Source of the DNA: Cryomorphaceae bacterium 1068 | GTDB taxonomy: Bacteria > Bacteroidota > Bacteroidia > Flavobacteriales_D > Cryomorphaceae | Assembly (NCBI GenBank): GCA_027214385.1 | Contig: JAPVXR010000003.1 | Coordinates: 186,001-250,000 of the forward strand | Length of the DNA stretch: 64,000 bases | Direction: 5' to 3' | In this document: positions 31,992-39,536 of the stretch, in pieces | Position numbering within the stretch: position 1 is the first letter of the stretch | Layout of the letters: every line of letters starts with the position of its first letter | Notes under the pieces: generated by a model | Seen by the model: only the letters and a program-made list of their open reading frames with translations | Database searches by the model: none | What the model was told of the DNA's origin: nothing | Program-made: the position numbers and the translations under genes

Positions 31992-32684
31992 ATGACAATA
32001 GAAGAATTAAAAAAGCTCCTTTCTGAAAAAGGTTACGCTATAAACACAGAGAAAGAAATTCCATACGGGCGACAATTAAAATTGACCAACGGTGCGACCG
32101 TGACTTGTTTTGATAAAGGTAAAATTCAAGTTCAAGGTAAGGCGGCAATAAAATCGGAAATTGAATCCGTAATAGGACTATCAAATCCAAAAGCAGAAGT
32201 TAAGATTACCGCTGAACCACAAGGAAAAAAATCCAATGAGGTATTTGTAGTCTACGGACACGATAAAGAAGCGAGAGACCAATTAGAAGCAATGTTGAGA
32301 CGTTGGGGACTTGAGCCGCTAATTCTTGACCAACTACCTTCAGAAGGACAGACTATAATTGAAAAGTTAGAAAACTACACAGAACGCGGTGAATTCGGAA
32401 TAGTATTAGCAACACCAGATGATGAAGGTTTTAGAAAAGAACATCCTGACGAAAAAGCTTTCAGAGCGAGACAAAATGTAGTACTCGAAATGGGAATGCT
32501 CTTATCAAAATTAGGTAGGGACAGAGTTGCTATTCTCTTGAAAAGTCAAACCGAAATGGAAAGACCATCTGACATACAAGGATTGATTTACATTTCTTTT
32601 AAAGATAATGTTGCGGAAGCAGGACTTACTTTGGCTAAAGAAATGGCGACCAAAGGATATAAAATTGACATACAGAAAATTTAA
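31992..32684 (+). CDS. TIR-domain effector with an N-terminal TBP-like domain (CAP12-type TIR)
   Basis: A 230-aa protein. Residues 84-215 form a TIR domain of the CAP12/Pycsar-effector type (PF10137-like): VFVVYGHDKEARDQLEAMLR, LGLEP-type strand, RARQNVVLEMGMLLSKLGRD with conserved E166, and RVAILLKSQTEMERPSDIQG. Proteins of this group cleave NAD+ when triggered by phage infection. Residues 1-70 (GRQLKLTNGATVTCFDKGKI, QVQGKAAIKSEIES) resemble the TBP-like N-terminal domain of RNase HIII, a likely nucleic-acid or nucleotide-sensing part. No CD-NTase or cyclase is adjacent, so the trigger is unknown. It sits between the 87-bp repeat and an attC-like site as a one-gene cassette. Confidence 0.82.
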   Translation: MTIEELKKLLSEKGYAINTEKEIPYGRQLKLTNGATVTCFDKGKIQVQGKAAIKSEIESVIGLSNPKAEVKITAEPQGKKSNEVFVVYGHDKEARDQLEAMLRRWGLEPLILDQLPSEGQTIIEKLENYTERGEFGIVLATPDDEGFRKEHPDEKAFRARQNVVLEMGMLLSKLGRDRVAILLKSQTEMERPSDIQGLIYISFKDNVAEAGLTLAKEMATKGYKIDIQKI

Positions 32685-32694
32685 AAAAAACTAC

Positions 32695-32823
32695 ACACAA
32701 CAACGCATATAGCCTATGGCGGGTGAACGGCCACAGCAAGGTTTTCGCTCTGTTGCCAGCTTTGGTTTCGGTGCACAGGAAAGTGCTTCTAAACCGCCAC
32801 AAGCCATATGCAAACCGTTGTGC
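32695..32823 (+). repeat. attC-like inverted repeat, 129 bp
   Basis: Left core ACACAAC, spacer AAC, stem GCATATAGCCTATGGCGG, a long loop, stem CCGCCACAAGCCATATGC, spacer AAACC, right core GTTGTGC. The first stem bases pair almost fully with the last. The spacers are 3 and 5 nt, the same pattern as in the neighbouring sites. It separates the TIR gene from the GIY-YIG operon. Confidence 0.72.
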
Positions 32824-32836
32824 TTAATCTAATCAA

Positions 32837-33289
32837 GTGACCGAGATTAAAATATTTTTTGATGAAGGACAAAAATTTGAACCTCGCAACATCAAACCCT
32901 TAGTTGGGATTGCTGGCCTTTACTTCATATTCAATAATGAGATTAAGGTTCATTACCCCTTCGATAAATCAAGGTTGATATATATAGGGATGAGTGAGAA
33001 AAAGACAAATAGCATTGGTAAACGCCTACAGGGACATTTGGAAGGCACATCTGGTAATGAAGGAATTGTTAGTTATGGTAAGGTCAATAGCCTATACTTC
33101 ACTTATATCAATTTTGAGATGCTTAAAAGAATGTGGCCGTTGAGTATTGAGAACTTGGAGAGTTACTTCATCCTAGACTTTGTTAAACGTTATGGTGTAT
33201 ATCCGATTTGCAACAACAAATCTGGCCATCACATTCTACAAAGTGATTTAAACAGTGTCCTTACAGTAGATTGGAAATACTTTGAATAA
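32837..33289 (+). CDS. GIY-YIG-fold nuclease
   Basis: A 150-aa protein with GIY-YIG nuclease landmarks: G27-L-Y29-F-I (GIY strand), L47-I-Y49-I50-G51 (YIG strand), R63 in GKRLQGHL, E108 in NLESYFIL and N126-N127 in PICNNKSG. These are the five catalytic positions in the usual order. Translation starts at GTG (32837), 13 bases after the attC-like site, with no ATG available. It overlaps the next gene by one base (TAATG), and that gene overlaps the ATPase gene, so the three are a tightly coupled operon. The nuclease is the likely effector and the ATPase the sensor. Confidence 0.78.
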   Translation: MTEIKIFFDEGQKFEPRNIKPLVGIAGLYFIFNNEIKVHYPFDKSRLIYIGMSEKKTNSIGKRLQGHLEGTSGNEGIVSYGKVNSLYFTYINFEMLKRMWPLSIENLESYFILDFVKRYGVYPICNNKSGHHILQSDLNSVLTVDWKYFE

Positions 33290-33483
33290 TGAACACTCAA
33301 ATTAAAAGCGGAAAAGAAATTTTGGATGAGTTTTTCGAGGACTTAAAGGCGGACGAGGAACTCAATCAAGAAACATCTGAAACAATCATCAACTTATACG
33401 AAACTGGGAAGCTTACTGACCGTAATTTAACCAATGCTCTTGCCGAGCTAAGGGAGAAGAAAGAAAATGGTAAAACTAAATAA
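33289..33483 (+). CDS. Small acidic linker protein of the GIY-YIG/ATPase operon
   Basis: A 64-aa protein (SGKEILDEFFEDLKADEELN, ETIINLYETGKLTDRNLTNA, ALAELREKKENGKTK). It is entirely helical in appearance and strongly acidic at the start. No family is recognised. Its ATG uses the A of the upstream TAA, and its end overlaps the ATPase start by 17 bases, so translation of all three is coupled and stoichiometry may be fixed. It could be an adaptor between nuclease and ATPase, like the middle subunit of Lamassu-type systems, but it is much shorter than those. Confidence 0.7.
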   Translation: MNTQIKSGKEILDEFFEDLKADEELNQETSETIINLYETGKLTDRNLTNALAELREKKENGKTK

Positions 33484-35893
33484 CATAGGCGTTAAAGGAC
33501 TGCGTGGTGTTCGCAATGACCTTTCAATTTATTTAAACGGAAAGTCGGCCTTGCTATATGGTGATAATGGTTCTGGAAAGAGTTCTCTGTCGGACGTCCT
33601 CGATTGGTTCTTCTACGACCGTATAGATCACTTAGCGGGAGAAGAAATTGGGCGTAAGGGATACGAAGCACTGCGAAATATTTTCTTAAATGAAGAGGAA
33701 CCTGGCACACTAGAATTGAAATTTAGTAAATATCAATTAGATAGCGCAAAGACTATTGAGTTGAAGAACGGGAGCCTAAAATCCACTTTATCGAATGATT
33801 CAGATGAGTTTGCAACGTATCTCAGAAATTCCCATGAAGAAAATCTCACACTTCGATATAAGGAGTTGGTGACATTTGTACTTTCTTCAAAAACTGACAA
33901 ACTGCGCGCATTGTCAGAGATAATTGGGTATTCAAAAGTAACTGACACAAGAGATGCACTAAGAGGTGTTTACAATAGATTATCTAAGGAGATAAAAACA
34001 AAAGGGTTTGACAATTTGATAAATCATCAGCAAAGTCAAATCATCGAGCAGTTTGGACAAAATGTAACAACGGCAGAACAGTTCATCGGAGTTGTAAATG
34101 AAATAGTCGAACCTTTTAATCTTGGTATTGAAATCAAGGTATTGAAAGACATTAACGAAGTACTTAAGAAAATTAAAAAGCCAGACGATAGTAAGGTGGT
34201 TAAGCAGGAAGCCTTTCTACTAAAAATTGAAGAAAGCCTAGTGAATCTTCCTACTAATCTCGAAGAAGTAGAAACTCAGTATAATGATTACAAATCCAAG
34301 TTCGATGCAATCGTTTCTGACATCGACAAATTGCGGAAGCTAACTATTGAACAACTTCTGACTACTGGTAAGGAATTAGTATCTAAAGAGAGCTATATCG
34401 AAAACATCTGTCCGCTCTGTGAGCAGGATAAAGATAAAGAAGCTCTGCTCAATGAAATTGAAGCGAGGATAGCCGAGCTGGAAGAAATTAAAAAAGAGAC
34501 AAAGGAGCTAAATGATGCAAATACATCATTCCAACAACAGATAAGAAATACCTTAAGACCATTACAATCTTTATTGGACGACAAACTCATCGGGGAAACA
34601 GGAAATTCCGCCCTCAAATCTAACATTGAGACACTTATCAAGGCAATTAATAAGTACCAAGGGTCAGTGAAAGTCAAGGTGGGCAGTGAAAGCAAACTCG
34701 AGAGCGAAGCTGACTTGATAGTGCGAAGGAAACCTATTGACACCTTATCAAGTGATTGCAAAGCTCAGTTAGAAGAAATAAAGAAATCGAGAAAAAAAGA
34801 CCCTAAGTGGGAAGCTTATGGGAAAATTTATACCGCATCCCGTGCATTCGCTCAAATCCTTCGTTTGCGAAAAGAGAAAAATGCCTACGAAAAACAGCGT
34901 GATACCTTGGAAGTAGTTTATCGCAGATTTCTGAACAAGCAGAAGGAAGCATTGGATGCCTTTTTAGACAACTTTTCTGAAAAAATAGATGAGATATATC
35001 AATTCCTGAATCCAGGTGAAAAGGTTGAGAATATTAAGCTGATTCCCCTCGAAAAGAACAACGAGCTTTCGGGTATTACTATTCAATTTGATTTTCTCGA
35101 TAATAAAGATGTTACTCCACCCCACAAGTTTTTAAGTGAATCGCATATAAACTGCTTGGGGCTAGCATTTTTTCTTACTTCAGTAGAGGCCTTTAACAAA
35201 GAAAATAAGTTCATGATACTGGATGATGTTATTTCCAGTTTCGATGCAAATCATAGGAAAAGATTTGCGGATCTTCTCATTGAAAAGTATGGTGACTACC
35301 AAATTATTCTACTAACCCACGAAAAGACGTGGTTCGATATAGTCAAGAACCTAGTACGTAACAAGAACTGGGAAGTAAAGACAATCAAGCACAATGAGGT
35401 CAAAGGAACCTATATGGACGAATCTCCGCAGTCACTCAGGGAGAGAATAGAAAAGAAAATATCCGACCGTGATGAATACGGACTGGGAAATGATACTAGA
35501 AAATACTTAGAACATCTCCTTAAGCATATTGCTTTTAACTTAGAAGTTAAGGTATCTTACAGGTTTAATGACGTCAATGAAGACCGCATGGCGTTTGAAA
35601 TGTTAACAGAACTCACAGGGACTATCGCCAAGCGGAAATGTACCGAGTTGCAGACAGAACCAGTTATTGGTAGGTTGTTAGGCTCATTGTTCATCGGCAA
35701 TAAGGATTCACATGACAGCACCACAGACCCATCTTTTGGGGATATGAAGGCTTTTTGGCAAGATGTGCTTGACTTCGAGAAGTTGTTTAATTGTAATGTA
35801 TGTAGTTCACCTGTTTCACTTCGATATTATGATGAAGGAGCTAAACAAGTAAGTTGCAAAAAGGGTGAGCTCACTTATAATTGGAAGAAATAA
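33467..35893 (+). CDS. SMC/Rad50-like ABC ATPase with a zinc hook
   Basis: An 808-aa protein. Walker A is YGDNGSGKSS (G32-S39). A coiled-coil arm follows to about residue 310, a hook CPLC (C315, C318), and a returning coiled coil to about 520. The ABC signature region FLSESHINCLGLAFFL, Walker B FMILDDVISSFDANH and the H-loop ILLTHEKTWF complete the head by about residue 640. The last 170 residues form an extra helical domain (LGNDTRKYLEHLLKHIAFNL, FIGNKDSHDS) and a C-terminal Cys cluster (CNVCSSP, VSCKK). Such ATPases sense DNA ends or foreign DNA in RloC, Lamassu and related systems. It is the third gene of the coupled operon and is bounded downstream by an attC-like site. Confidence 0.88.
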   Translation: MVKLNNIGVKGLRGVRNDLSIYLNGKSALLYGDNGSGKSSLSDVLDWFFYDRIDHLAGEEIGRKGYEALRNIFLNEEEPGTLELKFSKYQLDSAKTIELKNGSLKSTLSNDSDEFATYLRNSHEENLTLRYKELVTFVLSSKTDKLRALSEIIGYSKVTDTRDALRGVYNRLSKEIKTKGFDNLINHQQSQIIEQFGQNVTTAEQFIGVVNEIVEPFNLGIEIKVLKDINEVLKKIKKPDDSKVVKQEAFLLKIEESLVNLPTNLEEVETQYNDYKSKFDAIVSDIDKLRKLTIEQLLTTGKELVSKESYIENICPLCEQDKDKEALLNEIEARIAELEEIKKETKELNDANTSFQQQIRNTLRPLQSLLDDKLIGETGNSALKSNIETLIKAINKYQGSVKVKVGSESKLESEADLIVRRKPIDTLSSDCKAQLEEIKKSRKKDPKWEAYGKIYTASRAFAQILRLRKEKNAYEKQRDTLEVVYRRFLNKQKEALDAFLDNFSEKIDEIYQFLNPGEKVENIKLIPLEKNNELSGITIQFDFLDNKDVTPPHKFLSESHINCLGLAFFLTSVEAFNKENKFMILDDVISSFDANHRKRFADLLIEKYGDYQIILLTHEKTWFDIVKNLVRNKNWEVKTIKHNEVKGTYMDESPQSLRERIEKKISDRDEYGLGNDTRKYLEHLLKHIAFNLEVKVSYRFNDVNEDRMAFEMLTELTGTIAKRKCTELQTEPVIGRLLGSLFIGNKDSHDSTTDPSFGDMKAFWQDVLDFEKLFNCNVCSSPVSLRYYDEGAKQVSCKKGELTYNWKK

Positions 35894-35901
35894 AAGACTA
35901 T

Positions 35902-35964
35902 GCACAACAAAACCGAAGCAATAGCGCCCTGCTTGACGCTACTGCTAATATACAACCGTTGTGG
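35902..35964 (+). repeat. attC-like inverted repeat, 63 bp
   Basis: Left core GCACAAC, spacer AAA, stem with AGCAATAGCG, loop CCCTGCTTGA, stem with CGCTACTGCT, spacer CAACC, right core GTTGTGG. The stem has one mismatch (AATAG/AGTAG) and is weaker near the cores. It separates the SMC operon from the HEPN-like gene. Confidence 0.65.
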
Positions 35965-35986
35965 GCAATTAGAAAAAATGAATTGA

Positions 35987-36952
35987 ATGAATACATATCT
36001 CTCTGACTCTGGAAAGTTTTTTAAATTGGTTTCAATCGGAATCCAAAAGAATTTGGATGATTTTCAAGTAATTCAGTTGACTTTAAATTTTGCTTTGGGT
36101 TTAGAAAGATTATTGAAGGGTATTTTATATGACATCAATCCAATTTATATATTAATTGAACCAGATTTCAAACATTCTTTGCAATGCCTTTACGAAGAAA
36201 AAATCATTGCGGAAAGTAAAACATCAAAGGAACTAGCAGCCAACCCAAATGAAGATGTAATAACGTTCCGCAATAGCCTGTTAAGAGCTCAACACATTTC
36301 AAAAGTTTGTTATGACAATAAAAATCTCCTATTCAATATTTCGAATGCCAGAGATATAATTGTGCACCACGAACTCAATCGACTAGATATTAACTCTTTG
36401 AAAGAAATTCTTCAGAGAGATTTTTATCCTTTCTTAAAGGAGATTTCAACTGAATTATCTATAAAAAAGGGACATTTCTTTGATGGTTCACACATTAAAC
36501 TTTCAAAACTATCAAGCACTTTACAAACTGATTTAGAAAAGAAATTAAAACTCATCCTTGAGGCACAACAAGAAACCTGGTTATCATTAAAAGGAAACGA
36601 TGGGTTCATATCTGACAAAGAAGAAGTTACTAAAAACATCTTGAGTACTTCATTCAAAGAAACAACAAAATGTCCTTCTTGCGAAAACAGTGCAGTTATC
36701 TATTTAAAACCTATTAAAGAATATAACCCTTTTGAGAAAGATGAGATTATAATTGGATTCGAGGTTAAAAAACTAAAATGTCAATTTTGTAAACTTGAAA
36801 TATCCGATTCTGTGATTTTAGACCATTTGGAAATAAGAGACAAAAAAATTCACAGAAAAAATAATTGTGCACGCTGTGATAAAGAATTGGAATTAGATAA
36901 CGCTAATGGAGTTTGTTCGGAATGTGATGAATACTATGGAACAGAAAATTGA
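35987..36952 (+). CDS. HEPN-like protein with C-terminal zinc ribbons
   Basis: A 321-aa protein. The first 160 residues are helical. ALGLERLLKGILY and NARDIIVHHEL with R122-x4-H127 fit the RX4-6H motif of HEPN domains, many of which are RNases in toxin and abortive-infection systems. The C-terminal part has four Cys pairs (C229-P-S-C232, C265-Q-F-C268, C294-A-R-C297, C310-S-E-C313), enough for two zinc ribbons. I recognise no named family for the whole protein. It fills the cassette between two attC-like sites alone, with its start 22 bases after one and its stop eight before the next. Toxin action is inferred from the HEPN motif only. Confidence 0.65.
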   Translation: MNTYLSDSGKFFKLVSIGIQKNLDDFQVIQLTLNFALGLERLLKGILYDINPIYILIEPDFKHSLQCLYEEKIIAESKTSKELAANPNEDVITFRNSLLRAQHISKVCYDNKNLLFNISNARDIIVHHELNRLDINSLKEILQRDFYPFLKEISTELSIKKGHFFDGSHIKLSKLSSTLQTDLEKKLKLILEAQQETWLSLKGNDGFISDKEEVTKNILSTSFKETTKCPSCENSAVIYLKPIKEYNPFEKDEIIIGFEVKKLKCQFCKLEISDSVILDHLEIRDKKIHRKNNCARCDKELELDNANGVCSECDEYYGTEN

Positions 36953-36960
36953 ATAACTAA

Positions 36961-37020
36961 GCACAACATCGCCTATACGCAATGCCCTTCGGGACACTGA
37001 GCATAGCCATGGCGTTGTAC
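36961..37020 (+). repeat. attC-like inverted repeat, 60 bp
   Basis: Left core GCACAAC, spacer ATC, stem GCCTATACGCAATGCCC, loop TTCG, stem GGGACACTGAGCATAGCC, spacer ATGGC, right core GTTGTAC. It has the same 3/5-nt spacer asymmetry as the other sites. It is the last site of the array; no further matching site was seen downstream. Confidence 0.65.
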
Positions 37021-37039
37021 TTAATTATAGGATTTGACC

Positions 37040-37073
37040 TACCCTGCTCCGCTGGGTTTGTAACCCTGCGGTA
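37040..37073 (+). repeat. GC-rich imperfect palindrome, related to 31,483-31,515
   Basis: It begins TACCCTGCTCCGCTGGG and ends TAACCCTGCGGTA. It follows the final attC-like site by 20 bases, much as the other copy follows a CACAAC half-site. It is probably a REP-type remnant. Confidence 0.55.
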
Positions 37074-37310
37074 GTCCACTACCAAAACATTCCTGTCGAG
37101 ATCCCACTTCATCCAATCGGCTTTGGTCATCCTCAAAAATAAGAAAATCCGCTGCGTAGGGTATACCACCCTGCACTAATCTACCCGCCATTATCGTGGT
37201 CACCAACTTTCTACTAGCTATTGAGGCGGCATCGGCATGCACCGAGGCATTTTCGATATCAGTTGCGGCAATTTCAGTACTTATCGTCCCGTCAGTGACA
37301 TCAATAGCCG
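37074..37310 (+). other. Non-coding stretch after the array
   Basis: I see no gene I can support. Overlapping frames on both strands exist but share the same bases, lack a plausible start context, and resemble no family. It may be decayed mobile-element sequence, given the palindrome on its left and the tandem repeat on its right. Confidence 0.35.
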
Positions 37311-37415
37311 CGATCTCGGTACCAAAAAATTAAATCTCGGTACCGAGAAACCAAATCATGGTATCAAAAAAGCAAATCTTGGTATCAAAAAAGTAAATCT
37401 TGGTACCAGAAAACA
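37311..37415 (+). repeat. Five tandem copies of a 21-bp repeat
   Basis: Units begin at 37311, 37332, 37353, 37374 and 37395. The core is AAATCTTGGTATCAAAAAAG with variants (CTCGGTACC, CATGGTATC, CTTGGTACC). The period is exactly 21, so a frame across it repeats seven residues (NLGIKKV, NLGTRKQ), but the frame's start is unconvincing. Confidence 0.8.
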
Positions 37416-37636
37416 GTTGCAGGAATCAAAAAAAATGAAGTGTGAGACAATTTTCTTTATTTTTTTAACCTTCTCGACCTACTGATTATCTGCACTTTAA
37501 AAGCTCAAGTAAACTAATTTCTGTATTTTTCTTGATTTTTTTGCAACCTTTTTTTTCGGCTTTTGGTAGAAATTATTGTCACGTGAGAAGGACATAACAT
37601 GAAAGAATTTTATAAACCCTCCAAATTAATAACGCT

Positions 37637-38260
37637 ATGAAAAGGAGACTAAAGATGGGCCTGACAGGCCTCAATTCAAGTCAACTGGTTGATAAAGCCG
37701 AGTTGATCATGGTAAACATGAATGGAAACGCGAGTTTCCCCACTCCCGAGCCCGATCTGGCCGATGTACTGGCCGCGTCGAATGTACTCAAAGAGTGGAA
37801 CGAGAAATCGGCCTTTGGCGATAGACGCGCCATCAGCCGACGCGACCAGGCAGCAGATCAGCTGCGCGAGTTGCTCAAAGAACTATCCGCTTATGTAAGC
37901 TTCACCGCCAAGGGCGATAAGGACGTTATCCTAAGCTCGGGCTTCGAAGTGCAAAAACTACCCGAACCATCCGGAAACCTTTCACAACCCATTGACCTGA
38001 TAGCCAAACGCAGCGATAAGGCAGGTGAGATCAATCTGGATTGGAAAGTAGTGCCGTATGCCAAGGCTTACCAAGTAGAATACACGAGTGATGACCCCGC
38101 CAATCCCGCAGCCGTATGGACACCGGGAGTGGTTACCTCGCAAAGTCGCGCCTTGGTTACCGATTTGAATATGGGTACTCAATACCGCTTCCGCGTAAAG
38201 GCCATAAACGGTCAAAAGCAAAGTGCCTACAGCGATGTAGCACTTATAATGGCCGCGTAG
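37637..38260 (+). CDS. Fibronectin type III domain protein of unknown function
   Basis: A 207-aa protein without signal peptide. Residues 1-95 are helical (GLTGLNSSQLVDKAELIMVN, RRDQAADQLRELLKELSAYV) and residues 115-205 form one fibronectin type III sandwich (GEINLDWKVVPYAKAYQVEY, LNMGTQYRFRVKAINGQKQS). This two-part layout recurs in Bacteroidota as short cytoplasmic or cell-surface proteins whose role is not known. Either ATG at 37637 or the one six codons later could start translation. A rho-independent terminator follows 57 bases after the stop. Base composition is that of the core genome, so the accessory region ends before this gene. Confidence 0.78.
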   Translation: MKRRLKMGLTGLNSSQLVDKAELIMVNMNGNASFPTPEPDLADVLAASNVLKEWNEKSAFGDRRAISRRDQAADQLRELLKELSAYVSFTAKGDKDVILSSGFEVQKLPEPSGNLSQPIDLIAKRSDKAGEINLDWKVVPYAKAYQVEYTSDDPANPAAVWTPGVVTSQSRALVTDLNMGTQYRFRVKAINGQKQSAYSDVALIMAA

Positions 38261-38316
38261 TGAGACGCGTGTGCCACTGATGATGAGCTATGAAACAGGA
38301 AAGCCATCTGAAAACG

Positions 38317-38348
38317 AAAAAACCCTTGCCGTATTGGTGAGGGTTTTT
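38317..38348 (+). terminator. Rho-independent terminator after the fibronectin III gene
   Basis: AAAAAACCCT pairs with AGGGTTTTTT around a 12- to 13-base loop, ending in a run of T. Confidence 0.75.
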
Positions 38349-38548
38349 TTTGTGCAAAAGCGTGTATTCGCCCTGTATTCTAGAGTAAAACCAAATCGGT
38401 TTTCCAACAAGATTTAACCTGATGTCTGCAGGTTTCTACCAAGGTAGTTCCTCGGTTGACAACATCAAAAAGCGGTGGCGCCATTTGTTCTGCACAATAT
38501 TCATCCCCCCCAAACTACCCTCCACTTTATTACTTTTAGCGCAATCAA

Positions 38549-39394
38549 ATGGAGAACGGCCAAGACATTGTACCAACCACCTGCTTAAACTGCGGCGCTT
38601 CCATAGAAGGAAACTTCTGCAGCAACTGTGGGCAGAGCATGCGCGATAATTCCGATCGTTCGGTTGGTCGGCTATTTGGCGAGTTTTTCAGTAGCATCTT
38701 CTTTTTAGACAACCGCCTTTTGATCAGTCTCTGGTATTCTTTTGCCAAGCCAGGACAGATGACCGTAGAGTTTTTGGCGGGAAAACGCAAGAAGTTTATC
38801 TCGCCTATCAGTTTGTTCCTGCTGTTCAACTTGGTGTATTTCTTGGTCAATCCACTATCAGATTACTCGTTGTCGTTGTATGATCAGATTTATTCACAAC
38901 CCTACAGCGAATGGACGAAAGAATGGGCCATTGCCAAAATCCAGAATGAAGGTCTGGACGGGAATACCTATGCAGTATCTTATCAAAAGATGAGCGACAC
39001 CATTTCCAAGTCCATCCTGATTATCAATGTTCCCTTGGTTGCATTTTTTGTTTACTTGGTGGCCTTTAAGAAGCGTCGGTTTTATTACGATAGCCTGATT
39101 TTTACCTTCCACTTTTTCTCTCTGTTTCTATTCAGTTTGGTGCTGCTTGATTGGGTTTACGACCTGTTTGATCTTTTCCCGGAAGACGTCAGTACCTTCC
39201 TTTACTCCGTTTTGCCCAGTACATTCTTTATACTCGTGATCCCGCTGATTTACGCCACGCTTAGCATCAAACGATTTATGGCCATTCGCTGGTACTGGTC
39301 CATACCCGCTGGCTTTGGCGTGATGCTCTCCATTCTGTTGGTGAATTTATTCTACCGATTTATCATCTATGGGCTCACCTTATGGGCGACTTAA
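38549..39394 (+). CDS. DUF3667 zinc-ribbon membrane protein
   Basis: A 281-aa protein. An N-terminal zinc ribbon (CLNCGASIEG and FCSNCGQ) is followed by the DUF3667 block (SIFFLDNRLLISLWYSFAKP, FLAGKRKKFISPISLFLLFN) and about five membrane segments. Function is unknown; DUF3667 proteins are widespread in Bacteroidota and often occur as paralogues. A second member lies at 58,068. The gene is single, with a 142-base gap to the next one. Confidence 0.85.
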   Translation: MENGQDIVPTTCLNCGASIEGNFCSNCGQSMRDNSDRSVGRLFGEFFSSIFFLDNRLLISLWYSFAKPGQMTVEFLAGKRKKFISPISLFLLFNLVYFLVNPLSDYSLSLYDQIYSQPYSEWTKEWAIAKIQNEGLDGNTYAVSYQKMSDTISKSILIINVPLVAFFVYLVAFKKRRFYYDSLIFTFHFFSLFLFSLVLLDWVYDLFDLFPEDVSTFLYSVLPSTFFILVIPLIYATLSIKRFMAIRWYWSIPAGFGVMLSILLVNLFYRFIIYGLTLWAT

Positions 39395-39536
39395 GCCCAG
39401 CGCAGCGGATTATTTAGATATTTGGGGGATTGCAGCAATGTGGTGATTGTCAAGAAAGGCATTTCTAATAACTGAATAGCTTGCACAGCTGTGCGTGTTT
39501 TAAATATAGAGTCTTCATCGAACCAAACATGAATCA

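Noticed and set aside
36957-37242. Minus-strand frames that read as short proteins after the last attC-like site
   Set aside because: They overlap the inverted repeat and palindrome, have no promoter element, and match no family I recognise. More likely chance frames in decayed DNA.
37311-37415. CRISPR array
   Set aside because: The units are contiguous with no spacers and no cas genes are present.
37237-37485. 82-residue frame with seven-residue repeats
   Set aside because: The repeat arises from a 21-bp DNA tandem array, the start context is poor, and the N-terminal part has no protein character.
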